Source: Craspedostauros australis (lineage: Eukaryota > Bacillariophyta > Bacillariophyceae > Mastogloiales > Achnanthaceae). From it: 64,000 bases of DNA. The notes beneath the pieces were generated by a model. It worked only from the letters and a program-made list of their open reading frames with translations, made no database searches and was not told where the DNA came from. The position numbers and the translations under genes are program-made. The DNA lies in NCBI GenBank assembly GCA_026770025.1, contig JAMXDE010000020.1, positions 434,001 through 498,000 of the forward strand, given 5' to 3'. Position 1 is the first letter of the stretch. Every line of letters starts with the position of its first letter. This document shows positions 54,001 to 64,000 of this stretch, one piece after another.

Positions 54001-55297
54001 TGACAGCATGGCAGAAAAGAGTAAGAAGGTCAGCGAGCTGAGGTTGCGGTTGGCAAACTCTATATCCGCGATGAAGTTCCACGGAGACTGTCACAGTAAC
54101 TTGATGAGCGCAACCTACCGATGTGCAGGCATTAGGATCCAGAAGGACAGAGCAGCAGCAGACGAACGGCATGCCAGACAAGCGAAAGAAGACATGGATC
54201 ACGACTTCAAGAAAGCCGAACGTGAGGTCCACAATGCGCACAGGGCCTACCAGGAGAGCCGTCGAGAATTGGAAAGTTTGAAGACTAAGGCGGAGCAGGA
54301 TGCGCCGTTGTATGATGGGGACGGCAACGAATTACCGCTAAAGGCAGAACTGGAGGCCATCCCCATGGAGACGATTGAGGAAGGTGAAGCCGCCTTGGAA
54401 GAGGCGGAGGCCAAAATCAACGAAATCGTGGCGGATCCGAATGTCGTGCGGCAGTATCTCAGACAGCAGGTCCAGATCGAGGAGATGGATCAGCAGGTGG
54501 AGCAGATGCAGCTGTCGAAGAACGACAAAGTGAAGGAGATGCAGCACAAGAAGGGGCCGTGGCAGGCCGCCTTGAAGAATTCCGTCAACAAAATTGACAC
54601 GAAGTTCTCGCAGTACATGAGCGAGCTGGGTTGCCAAGGCGAGGTGGCGTTGACGGAAGGAGAGGCGGATGGAGAAGAGGAAGAGGAGGGAAGCTTCAAG
54701 GACTGGGGGATCGAGATCCGCGTCAGCTTCCGCGAGAACACGAAGCCGCAGGTGTTGTCAGCTCGCGTCCAGAGTGGCGGCGAACGATCAGTGTCCACCA
54801 TCATGTACTTGATGGCATTGCAGGACATGATGGTGGCGCCATTCCGTTGCGTCGATGAGATTAACCAAGGTCTGGATGAACGCAACGAACGCCTCGTCTT
54901 CCGACGCATCGTTGAGAATTCAACTCGCAAACCTGGACGCGAGGGAGCGATGAACCACAGCGGCCAATACTTTCTGATCACTCCCAAATTGCTGCCGAAT
55001 CTCACCGACATGGAGGTGGAAGCCATGACCGTGCTCTGCATCTTCAACGGGCCGTTCAACTTCAAGAACCCGCAGGACTGGAACATCCCCAAATTCCTCA
55101 AGCAACGGCAGGGAGGGGCATCATCCGCCAACAAGCGTCGTGCGCCTGGGACCGCAGATGATGACGACCACGATGCAGACGAGGCAGAAGGCGACGATGA
55201 CGTCGACGCTGATGCCGATGGTGAGGACGAGGACGAGGGCGAGGGAGAGCCACGACGCGGAGGCTCGAAACACAAGAAGGCTCGCACACGGCGATGA
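51001..55297 (+). CDS. SMC5: SMC5, structural maintenance of chromosomes protein 5, three exons
   Basis: Exons 51001-51134, 51501-52759 and 53211-55297. Introns are GT-AG (366 and 451 bp) and the spliced length is 3480 nt, 1159 residues. Exon 1 gives GSVCRLKLHNFLTYKDVE, the SMC5 N-terminal strand. The Walker A GPNGTGKST follows at about residues 51-59, and LCTFLPQDRVGSF is the SMC5 Q-loop region. Long coiled coils flank a hinge region early in exon 3 (AFVVQSKEDYDLL, RIPINI). The C-terminal head has the signature SGGERSVST (about residue 985) and CVDEINQGLDERNER, specific to SMC5. An acidic Asp/Glu-rich tail follows. With SMC6 it forms the complex that resolves recombination and replication structures. 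The frame before ATG 51001 is closed at 50977. The exon 3 acceptor is CTTCCAG at 53204-53210; an upstream open frame is intronic. Confidence 0.95.
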
Positions 55298-55816
55298 TCT
55301 GGTTTCGTATGGATACGCGTACACGTTTCGTGGCCGTATTAGTGCAAGCAACCATGTATGCGCGCATGTACCACACACTCGCACGCACTTGTAAAAATCG
55401 CCGACCAGGCAACTGCTTCACGAGTTGCTATTACGTCGTGTGTACTCCCATGGTGTTGTCCTAATCTTATACATTCAAGTTGGGATTTCTGGTGAAAACG
55501 TCGCATCATTGCATTCATACATTCTCCTCTCCGGGTTTCGTCCCATTTCGTTCTGCGTATCTGTTACTCTGTGCTCTCTGCAAGTACTGGTGAGAGAGTG
55601 CTTGTGGTTGTGTTGTCCTTCTACTACATGCGGGTTTGGTATGTGTACAACACTGTCACGTTGGAATGGATGGCGCACACGGGCTGGCCTCCGCTTGTCC
55701 CTTCATTGAATTGTTGGCACGGTTTTGCTGTTGCGGGGTACGTACGGACGAGTATTCATGTGATGATGCTCGTAGCTCGTACGAATGCAGAGTATCGCAT
55801 AGCGGAGTCGCATTGT
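55298..55816. other. Convergent 3' flanks of SMC5 and annexin 2
   Basis: 520 bp between the two stops. No gene recognised. Confidence 0.5.
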
Positions 55817-57432
55817 TTATCCCTCTTCTGGCCACACAGCGTTCAGTGCTGCCAGCAGAACGCTCTTGTATTTGCCACCACACTCCTCTCTTACGCGGTC
55901 ATGGATGCTCTTGCCATACTCTTCGATATGCGCGGTCATGACTGTATGATTGCGTGGTATAATATGAGTTGTTGTTGCACGAAACAAGGAAAGGAAACCA
56001 CCGACACACCATACATGTGGGAACGATGGACGAACGCGGTGGTTGATGGGGGGGTGACGGGTCGATGCGACAGTGAGTGCCAATAAGCCAACCCTGTAGA
56101 AGATAAGACGATTAACGTGACACACCTCCTTTCGAATCGTAATTTAGGCCATCCGTCTGCCGTGCATCTGATGACACATGTGGCGCACGCATGCAGCACT
56201 GTATTGAATACAAGAATCGATCATGATGCATCGCAACTGAACCGAACTTACCGTCCTTCATGACCGTCTGATACCGCACGATGCATGTCGTCAACAGGAG
56301 CTCGTCAGTTCCGATACCTGCGCAAGCGCTCTTGACGAGCTTCGCGATGGTCGGGTACGGCTTGAGCTTCATGCCAATCATGTGGACGGATGCCTTCTCG
56401 GCGTTTCCGCCAAGCTCCTTCTCCAATGCCTTCATGAGGGTGTACCCGTACTTGTCGGCGTAGGCCTGATTTATGTTCTCGATGTGCTCAGGTGGTGCGG
56501 CGCACAGAATCTTGTAAATGCCCCGCTCGTCAGTCCCGAAGAACTTGCCCTGCCCCTTCTTGTGGACCTCCTCGGCATCCTCCAATGCCTTCTCCTTGGT
56601 GTGGTACTGCGGATCGTATTCTTCCTCGCCCGCCTGCAGACAGTTGAAAATAAGTCGCTCCATGTCACCGTGCAATTCGCCCGCCAATCGCTTGCCCAAA
56701 TCCTTGGTGTAGAGCTTGAAGAAGGTGCGCTTGATGCGTTCCATCTCGCTGTTGGTGCGCCCCGTCATGATGGCGAAGATAACATTCGCCTGGGCACCGA
56801 TGCCATCCATGGCCTTCTTGAGCATGCGGCATTCGGCCTCGTCGGCTGGGCACGCCAGGAACTGCAGAGCATTTCCCAAATCGCCGGAGAACTCCTTCTT
56901 CATGACATCTCTCAAATCCTTCTGGAAGAGCTCCTTGTATCTGAGAGATATCTGGTGGCGGCGGGTGGCGTCTTGAGTGGCCAACGCTTCGATGGTTTTG
57001 TCTTTGTTGGCACCCCATCCCTCGGTGGCGTCATGGATTTGCTGTGATCAGATGAGCGTGCAGTGCGGAAGTCGTCAAGAATGGGGAATGGGTGGTGCCG
57101 GTGTTAGAACACGTGTGAATGCTCGTTTATGATTGTGCGCACATTCATGCACCATGAAAAGAATGCTGGATACGGAAGCAGGAGTTCGAATAACTACCAA
57201 CAGGCACGAAAGTTGCAGTGGCAATGTCTACCGATCTGCCACAAGACGTCGCGAACTCGGCCAATCGTAGAGGGTGCGGATGGCCACTTTCAACTTCGAT
57301 CACACACATTGCTGACTGTACGCGGCTCGCATGTATGCTCACCTGGCACAAGTCGTCCACTTCGCTTCCAAATCCCTCGTCGGGGGAGAGGTCGTCCTGG
57401 GTCACGATTTCTGGGTAAATGTCGATGGTCAT
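55817..57432 (-). CDS. Annexin 2, three exons
   Basis: Exons 57432-57343, 57041-56252 and 55941-55817. Introns are GT-AG (301 and 310 bp; donors GTGAGC and GTAAGT) and the spliced length is 1005 nt, 334 residues. The tail MTIDIYPEIVTQDDLSPDEG parallels annexin 1 and the first intron sits at the same phase-0 position. Repeat motifs are GWGANK (repeat 1, Thr lost), GIGAQA (repeat 2, altered), GKFFGTDE (repeat 3) and GIGTDE (repeat 4). So only the last two calcium sites look canonical. The last intron falls within repeat 4 after QTVMKD; without it the frame would end in unrelated residues, so the third exon (TAHIEEYGKSIHDRV) is well supported. It is a paralogue of annexin 1, with SMC5 between them. 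Confidence 0.94.
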
Positions 57433-58314
57433 GATCGTCTCGAGCTCTTGGTCTTGATCTGTGGTGGATGTGTTGCTGCTTCTGCTGCTGCTTGGGGCTG
57501 TTTCGTGGGTTGGTGCGTTTGCTTTCTGGTGTCTTTGATTTTTGTGTGTCGGTTGTGTTTGCAAGGGAGAGAAAGCAGCCATCACCGGCTCAACACACCG
57601 ACGCACAGAGGGAGAGGTTGGTGGCAGTGACCAAGACGATCTTTCGTCCTTTGCGTTCTCTTTCGTTCGCGTCTCTTTTCTGTGATGTGATTTGGTTCGG
57701 TCTCGCACCTTCTTTGGCATGATTCGTGGACCATTTCAAGAATCGATTGATTCGTGTCGCGATGTGAAACCAAGACCAACTTGAATCACGATTGCGGATA
57801 AATCGTGCTTCTATCCCGTTTGGCGTCATCCGTGGACCAACAGAATTCGAAACGAAGATGTTGGATACCGGCGACATGGACGGAAATGACCCTCTGCTGA
57901 TTGTTTGTGACACCCCAAATGATGTCGCCTTGGTGGAGAGAAAAGCCGAGGGTGGTTGTTGGTGGAGGCGAAGTGGATGATGGAGAGAGCAGACCATTCC
58001 ACTCAAGCAATACAAAGAGACAAGGGGAATGCCGAGCATACCTCATTGGATGGAATAGAATACACTGCCTGTAATACCTAATATTCTATATTATACACTG
58101 CAAGTTTAACTTCAACTGTTGCATTAACAGCTGCAGTCCCACCATACTAGTACGAGTAGAGAGAGCGAGACTCTCTCTGGAGAGAAGGAGTGGAGCGACC
58201 AACACTGATCGAGAGGAAAACACACCAATACCAAGACATTGTCGTATCCGTCGTCCCCAAGCCTGTCACCCGTAACCCGCAATCCGTAGCCCGCAGCTCG
58301 TGGAAGAGAGAGTC
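57433..58314. promoter_or_regulatory. Divergent promoter region, annexin 2 and the CaaX protein
   Basis: 880 bp between two divergently read starts. Part of the left side is the annexin 2 leader, Thr/Gln-rich in an untranslated frame. No clear core promoter motif. No other gene recognised. Confidence 0.45.
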
Positions 58315-59514
58315 ATGGCGCCAGCGCTGTCCGCAAAGGAGCAAGGATGGGTGCAAACGTACCAAGCGCTGCTGAAGCGTGGGTTACCGGAGGGTGCCAT
58401 CCGTCATAAGATGGCGACGGATGGCATCCCCCCGCACGTGCAGGATGCCGTCTTCGCGTCCAGCCCCTCAAGCCCTGCGAATGGCAGCGGTCGTGCGGCA
58501 TCTCGTGCGGGAGAAGAGCAGGTATCACCACAGCAGGCTCAGTCAGCGCTGAGTGCGGCAGATGAGGCCATCGTCAAGAAGTTCGGTCAGAAATTGAAGG
58601 TCGGTCTCCCCAAGCAGGCCGTGGAAAGGGAGATGAAGGCGGCAGGCGTGTCCGCTGAGCTGCAGGATATCATCATGGGACGGAAGAAGGCCCCGACGGT
58701 TCCGCCGCCGTCTGCTGCAGGAGCCAACGTCGACGGATCATCCAGCTCGCGCGGGGGCCGCTTCGGCAACAATGCATCCGGAGGTGCTTCCAACGACAAG
58801 GTGTCACAGCTGTCGCTGCAAGACGAGAAGATCGCCGGTCCCTTCCGCGACATGTTCAAAATCGGCATTCCGCGTCCTGCCCTCATGGGACAGATGGCCA
58901 TGGCCAACGTGCCGCAGAATGTGCAGGATTCCGTCCTGGCAGGTGAGGTGGCGCCACCGCGTTCCACCATCGCGGATGTCATACATTCGCCTGTATCGAA
59001 GCAGCGTGTCGCGGTCGATAGATCCAATGCCCCCTCCATCACGGCCATGGGCACGGCGCAGCCATCGCCTGTTCCCGTGAAGGCCAGAGTAACGACCCAG
59101 ACCACCTCCAAATTCTCACCAGTCAAGAGCTTTGTTCCCAAGCAGGATGGCAAAGCCAAAACGCCCGTCCGCAACTTCGTTCCGGCCCCGCCCATGCAGG
59201 GTGGCACCAATGGTCAGCAGCAACAGCCATCAGATGAAGTGCCGGAATTCCAGAAGGCTGCAGCGGCGATGAATAAGAAGCGCCAAGAGAAGTGGGACGC
59301 CCACGTTGCAGAGCAGCAGCCCAAACCGGAGGCGGAAGAGAAGGAACCAGAGCAAGAAGGATTTGACTTTGCTGGGGAAAAGGAGAAAGCGACTCAGGCG
59401 AAGAAGGAGGGCAAGAAGAAGACGAAGAAAAAGAAGAAGAGGAGGAAGAAGCGCCACCGCATACAAGACAAGCCGGACAACTCCACGGATTGCGGATGCT
59501 GCATCATGATGTAG
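58315..59514 (+). CDS. Basic repeat protein ending in a CaaX box
   Basis: 399 residues, one exon, from ATG 58315. Three short helical repeats of one pattern lie near residues 13-48, 88-122 and 175-205: (Y/F)-x-x-(L/M)-(L/K)-(K)-x-G-(L/I)-P-x-x-(A/P)-x-x-x-(K/Q)-M, as in YQALLKRGLPEGAIRHKM and FRDMFKIGIPRPALMGQM. I recall this repeat from CCDC53 (WASH complex) and related actin-regulatory proteins; the assignment is tentative. Between the repeats the chain is Ser/Pro/Ala-rich. A Lys/Arg block (KKTKKKKKRRKKRHR) precedes the end DCGCCIMM, whose last four residues CIMM fit a prenylation (CaaX) signal, with two more Cys beside it for palmitoylation. It is probably membrane-anchored at the inner face. 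TBC Rab-GAP and annexins nearby also concern membranes. Confidence 0.75.
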   Translation: MAPALSAKEQGWVQTYQALLKRGLPEGAIRHKMATDGIPPHVQDAVFASSPSSPANGSGRAASRAGEEQVSPQQAQSALSAADEAIVKKFGQKLKVGLPKQAVEREMKAAGVSAELQDIIMGRKKAPTVPPPSAAGANVDGSSSSRGGRFGNNASGGASNDKVSQLSLQDEKIAGPFRDMFKIGIPRPALMGQMAMANVPQNVQDSVLAGEVAPPRSTIADVIHSPVSKQRVAVDRSNAPSITAMGTAQPSPVPVKARVTTQTTSKFSPVKSFVPKQDGKAKTPVRNFVPAPPMQGGTNGQQQQPSDEVPEFQKAAAAMNKKRQEKWDAHVAEQQPKPEAEEKEPEQEGFDFAGEKEKATQAKKEGKKKTKKKKKRRKKRHRIQDKPDNSTDCGCCIMM

Positions 59515-60185
59515 CGCAAGCCAACGAAAGTGGCGTTGATAATAGCCCCGCCAGCTGTGCTGGTGTACATGCTCGTAATTGTAAGATACCATACTCATCC
59601 TAATACGATACATGGCATGCTCTACTTGCACATGACGACGGATCATTGCGAGCTGCATTATCATGAGACGCGACTCCGAGAGACAGAGAGAGAAGAGTGA
59701 TGCATCTGATGAATGTGCTAATGCATGAGTACTCACAGTCGAGCAGTGTGCATGGTACGTGTATGAGACTCTCCAGAGGCAAACAAGAACCACACACTTC
59801 CTCGCGCTCTTCTCATGCCTCGTGTGCAGTACTTGCAACAATTGTGGTCGTCAATGGCGTAACTCTCGACTAATCACCCATCTATCGAATCAATCAGTCA
59901 GTCGGCAACACCTGCATGAACATACGCATGTGAGCGTACTTGTTCATTCGTTTGGCGTTGAATCCTAATTTCGTTTGTGTTAAGTTGCATGAGCTCCACT
60001 CAACGAATCGCATGCTTCGTCTTGCGCGCCCGGCCAGTACTGCAGGTACTATACTACGATGCACCATGCTGCAGCAAGTGGCAGCGCACCAATCCTGTCC
60101 TTAAGAATGTGCGCAGTTAAATTGACACAGCGTGCTTCTGTCAGCGACGGTGTCCTGTTCGCAGCAAATGTTGCTCGCGAAGCGA
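59515..60185. other. Convergent 3' flanks
   Basis: 670 bp between the CaaX-protein stop and the TBC stop, no gene seen. Open frames on both strands lack known motifs. Confidence 0.5.
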
Positions 60186-62466
60186 TCACCTTGATTGTCG
60201 TTGCTGCTGCTGCTTTTGCTGCGTCACCCACTGCTTCTCGTACTTCTCTATGTGCTGCTTCCTCAGTTGGATTTTCAACGCGGTCTCCATCAGAGTTGCA
60301 CCATCAACTCGATCTGGGAGTTCTCGGAAGAAGGAAAGAATTTCCTCAAAGCTCATTTTGAGCAACTGGCTTTGGTACTGCTGGAGCAGCGCCAGCATGA
60401 CACGGTAGATGATCTTCCATCCCTCGCACAGGAAGCAATCCCATATGCGGGTGACCAAATCGAATTTGAAGGAGCTTGTGTACTGTGTGAGCAGCCATTG
60501 CGTGGCGTACATCGTCACATGAATGTGCTCCCTTTCAAAGTGCTTGGACAACCGCGGAAGGAATTGCTGGACCAACATCTCCGATACATGCAAAACCTTG
60601 TGAGTTTCCTTCATCCCTTCTGCGAACAAGCCTCGCATGCTGCATGGCTTGTTCTGCATGACAGCTGCTCAGAAAAGTGGTCCACAAGCGATGTTGTACA
60701 GTCCGTCGCCGCGAGCATGATCGTGGTCGTGATGACGGGAGAGCGTTGATTCATCCGTTCGTTATGCCACAAATACCATCCAAACGCAATCACAACAAGG
60801 CACATCATGATGGGAGAGTGACGGAGAAGAACGCATGGTGCCGATGGATGGTGAGTTGTTGATTCCAATGGCCGCATGAACAAAATACGAGATTTCATCA
60901 TATTGCACAATGCCAGGTCAGGTGATGTCATTGGATCAAGTCAAGTCATGTCACCGCATCAAGTCACGTACCAACCAATAGCCAAAAGGCCTCTTCCTCT
61001 GTCATCAAAGTAAGGAACATGCCGGCGATGAAGTTCATGCCCTGGCAGTACCCAATCTCTCTGTCGTAGTAGCTGTATGCGCGCAGCACACGCCGTAATG
61101 AAATCTGTCCTTCGGGGAAGGTGGGGATCGTCATGCTGGCTCTGGTGGACAGGTCCAGCCCTTCAGAAGGCGAGATGTTCATCTCCCCATCCATGTTGGA
61201 GATGACTGCCGTGACCTCCGGATCGCGGAGACCATGCAAGAGCGGGTTGTCAGGAGTGCTTGCGCTTGACGGAGAGGAGTACGGGCGTCCTTCATGCTCG
61301 CTGCTGTCATCCTCGTAAAAGAGGTTGTGCCTGGGGTAGGTTCGATGGATATCGCGCTCGATAGTGTTCTGTATGTCGCGGAAGGCCTTGCTGTTGACGT
61401 ACGGGTCGACGGTGCCGGAATCCTTGGCATCCGATTGTTTCGTGGCGTTCTTCTTTTTGTTCTTGGACTTTCCATTTCTGCCCGATTTGGACTTTGGCTT
61501 TTTGGTTCCCGAATGCGACGACGATGATGATGATGACGAGAGCGACGAAGCCGAGGCGAGGTAGGAGGTGCTGTTCTCCAGCACCACGTCCTTCGTCTTT
61601 TCGATGATCTCGTCGTAAAGGCCCCGCTTCTTGATTCCCCCACCCAATTTGGTCCACACACGACCTCGCACGCTGTCCGGAACGCCCTTCCGGAGGCGCC
61701 TGAGTGTGACCTTCGGTCTCCTGCGCTCCCAGGAAGCCATGGTCTGCTTCCACTTCTTCTCACGCCGTGCGATGCGCTTGGCATCCATGAAGAGGGGCAC
61801 GCCAGCGTTGTCGGCTTGGCCGCTGTTTGGATCGTCGTAGACGTGGCCTTGCGAATTGACGTTTGTGATGAAGCCATACTTGTCCAATTGGCGTGGGATG
61901 GATTTCGGTTTCGCCGTCGCTGTCTCCGATCGTGGTGGCAGCGATGGAAGCAGCTGTCCTGGCGGTGCAACTGCCTTTGTGCGCTTGCTTTTTCTTGAGT
62001 TTGATGACTGCTGCTTCTTGTGCTGCTTCTGGTGGTTGTTGTCCCCCTCCTTTTGATCATCAGAGCCGTTGGTCGATGACTTCACCACGCCGGACAACGT
62101 GCCCGTAGCGATGGTGGTGCCTCGTTGAGACTGCGATGTCTGCGACGTACCCGCTTTAGCATCAATCTGGACCTGATTCTGGTTTTGCGTGTGATTATTT
62201 GTGTCACCGTTGGTGCGATGTGCCATAGGCTGCGCAGTGGGGGACGCCATGTCCATGTCCAGGTCTACCAAGGAGGCCGGTGATTGCGACATGCTATCTG
62301 ACCGTCGTAGGTCGATGCCGAGATCTTCCTCAATGTGATCTACCCCTGTGGCGCTGGTGTCTGTGGTTGGCGTGATTGGTGTGCCTGCCGAGTTCTTGGA
62401 GGTCGATCCAAGCGCGTCACCGTAGTCCGATGGAGTCTGTGAAACAACGACCTGAAGTGGTGACAT
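60186..62466 (-). CDS. TBC-domain Rab GTPase-activating protein, two exons
   Basis: Exons 62466-60972 and 60664-60186; the GT-AG intron of 307 bp (donor GTACGT, acceptor GAGCAG) falls inside the TBC domain after AFWLLV. The spliced length is 1974 nt, 657 residues. The N-terminal half is low complexity (Ser/Thr/Gln/Asn, then Lys-rich SKSGRNGKSKNKKK). The TBC domain starts RRLRKGVPDSVRGRVW. It has the arginine finger in IERDIHRTYP (near residue 372) and the glutamine finger in GYCQGMNF (near 470). Both catalytic residues are present, so it should stimulate GTP hydrolysis by a Rab. A Gln-rich tail follows. The first in-frame ATG is 62466; the frame is open about 125 bp further up but only to a TTG. 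Confidence 0.93.
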
Positions 62467-64000
62467 TGGGCAAGTCCTGTTGCGCCGGAAAGCGACGTGC
62501 GGTTGTGTGCTGATCTCGCTGTCGCTGTTGAAGCGTGTGATGCGTGTGGTGCCTGAGATGCGTGTGCTTTCCAGCGGAGCTGTCACACGCAATTCGCAGG
62601 GGCCTGCTGTTCTTCGCTGTTTCGCTGGAGTCGATGGCGCTGTGTCTGTCTCTCTGTCCTTGGTGGTGTGTGTGTGGGATAAATCGCGCTGTGGACAATT
62701 TCGAGTTCACTGCTGACTGGCGTTAATTGCCGCTGTGCCCCGCTGCTCTTCTCTCTGCGTGATGGCGGCGAGTATTCCTACTTGTGCACGCAAGTACCTG
62801 TGAATCTTGTCACCGCGGTCTTTTGTCCTTCTCCGACACCAGTTCCGTTTTCGCTGGAACAACCAGACAAGGGTGACTGAGTGTGCTCTTGGGTGCGAAG
62901 GGTACCTTTTCGCCAGTATGGGAATTCCTCCTCTGCGAAGCGTCCCTGTTCGTGTACAACAAGCGATGATTCCACAATCCACGATGGTGTTGTGTGGTAT
63001 TATTATTGACCGTACCAACCAGTCAGCTGTGGCTGCAAGGGCGAGCCTCAAGCACAACGTAACTCGATGCAGCAGCTTTGCGCGATGCGTTGTTTGTTGA
63101 TGACGATCCACTTGTCGAAAGGGCTCCGTCAATCCAGCGATGCTACGTGTAGAAACGTGTCAACACTTCGACTCTCAACACTCAGCACTCAACTCTCGGG
63201 AACCAAAGTTCGATATTCGATGTTCCACGGTGATGAGATGATGCTGATAGCTATGCGCCGTTCTTCTGATGGCCACGTCGATGTTGTGTGGTCTTGGCGC
63301 TGACAATGAAGTGGTGCCTTCCTCACAATGCTCCCTTCTTGACTTGACTTGACTTGTCGCTGTCTCTGGTCTTGGTGGCTCACTTGAACTGATGCTTGCG
63401 GGTCGCACTTGAGCTGCTTTTCACGGTTGCTGTGTTCTGTCTTGACGGATTGGACGGATTGAGGCTCTTCCTTGTTGCCGCTGCCGCTGCTTCTACTGCT
63501 CTTCTTTGTTGTTGTTGTTGTGTTGTTGGTTGTCAAGATTCCCACCAGAAGAAAGCAACTTCCCACCCAAAGACGCACAATGGCAACAAGGAGACAAGAG
63601 GGCGAAGGAGAGCGACCACCAGTCAGCAGTCAGCAATCAATCGTCGACAGGAACGGATTTCGTTCTCTGGTTGATGTCCACCAAAGCAGAGGAAGGGACG
63701 GCCCACCAGTCAACAAACCAACAAATCAAACAACCAAGAAAGCAACGCTGGAAGTTGCGTGCGCAGTTTGCAAATCTGGAGTGTTGCGTTGCTCTCGCGT
63801 GGTTCCTCCTGCGTGTCATCGCGTGTCGAGCCACGCACGCCGCATCGTGCCGCGCTGCTTGGCACCACCATCTGCTCCGCACGCGACAACAACAACGATT
63901 CCCTTCTCGCGGGGAGGAAAAACCGTCGGCTGTCGTAACCGCCAAGCACACAAAAAGCACGCTCACTTATATGCAACTTCACCGTTGTACAGGTTGGCTG
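62467..64000. promoter_or_regulatory. 5' flank of the TBC gene and right end of window
   Basis: 1.5 kb without a recognised gene. A GTTGTT microsatellite lies at 63506-63530. Short open frames on both strands (for example 62707-63132 minus, 63396-63674 plus) show no family motif. The TBC promoter should lie in its first part. Confidence 0.4.

Noticed and set aside
56112-56251. Annexin 2 reading straight through to a stop at 56112
   Set aside because: The residues after QTVMKD are unlike annexins, and a GTAAGT donor at 56251 joins to a proper annexin end at 55941-55817.
1-64000. tRNA, rRNA or CRISPR features
   Set aside because: No cloverleaf with B-box-like GGTTCRANNCC, no rRNA-like conserved blocks and no spaced direct repeats were seen. 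The 10097-10184 array has contiguous units without spacers.

Overview
The window looks like nuclear DNA of a unicellular eukaryote, most likely a stramenopile (diatom-like or a related heterokont). This rests on four things: host genes with a few GT-AG introns of roughly 160-450 bp; Copia-type pol fragments of the sort common in diatoms; APE/RT/RNase H LINEs; and a predicted-ATPase (AAA_16) gene of a kind common in diatoms. The species assignment is inference. No plasmid, prophage, CRISPR or bacterial operon features are seen.

Layout. 1-32 kb is almost entirely mobile DNA. A long LINE (copy A, 1-7850, cut by the window edge) is followed by Copia fossils and LTR-like repeats (7.9-11.4 kb) and a LINE tail (11.7-12.4 kb). 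From 13.7 to 28.5 kb lies a three-level nest. A minus-strand LINE tail (copy C) is split by a DNA transposon with 150-bp terminal inverted repeats and a TA duplication (13802-28192). That transposon is in turn split by a nearly whole LINE (copy B, 17384-25736) flanked by a perfect 17-18 bp target duplication. The transposon encodes a DDE-type transposase-like protein on the minus strand, and a further 1.5-kb inverted-repeat element (14129-15635) sits in its left arm. Another 5'-truncated LINE (copy D) fills 29.8-31.8 kb.

32-64 kb holds host genes separated by small repeats. They are: a STAND/AAA_16 ATPase (32290-36240, minus); a 5'-truncated TMEM53/DUF829-like gene (41613-42079); an ABCG half-transporter with three exons (42387-44711, minus); an annexin with two exons (48625-49906); SMC5 with three exons (51001-55297); a second annexin with three exons (55817-57432, minus); a lysine-rich protein ending in a CaaX box (58315-59514); and a TBC Rab-GAP with two exons (60186-62466, minus). 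All proposed exon junctions in these genes are GT-AG and every spliced length is a multiple of three.

Between the host genes lie two small relatives of the DNA transposon (36.7-38.0 and 45.7-46.4 kb). These keep only a short ORF resembling the N-terminus of the big transposase. There is also a 1.34-kb element with very long inverted arms (46419-47756), and an inverted pair of LTR-like repeats (40.4-41.6 kb) that abuts the truncated TMEM53-like gene.

The least familiar content is the DDE transposon family together with its N-terminus-only small relatives, and a stem-loop at the LINE 3' ends whose stem is kept while its loop varies.
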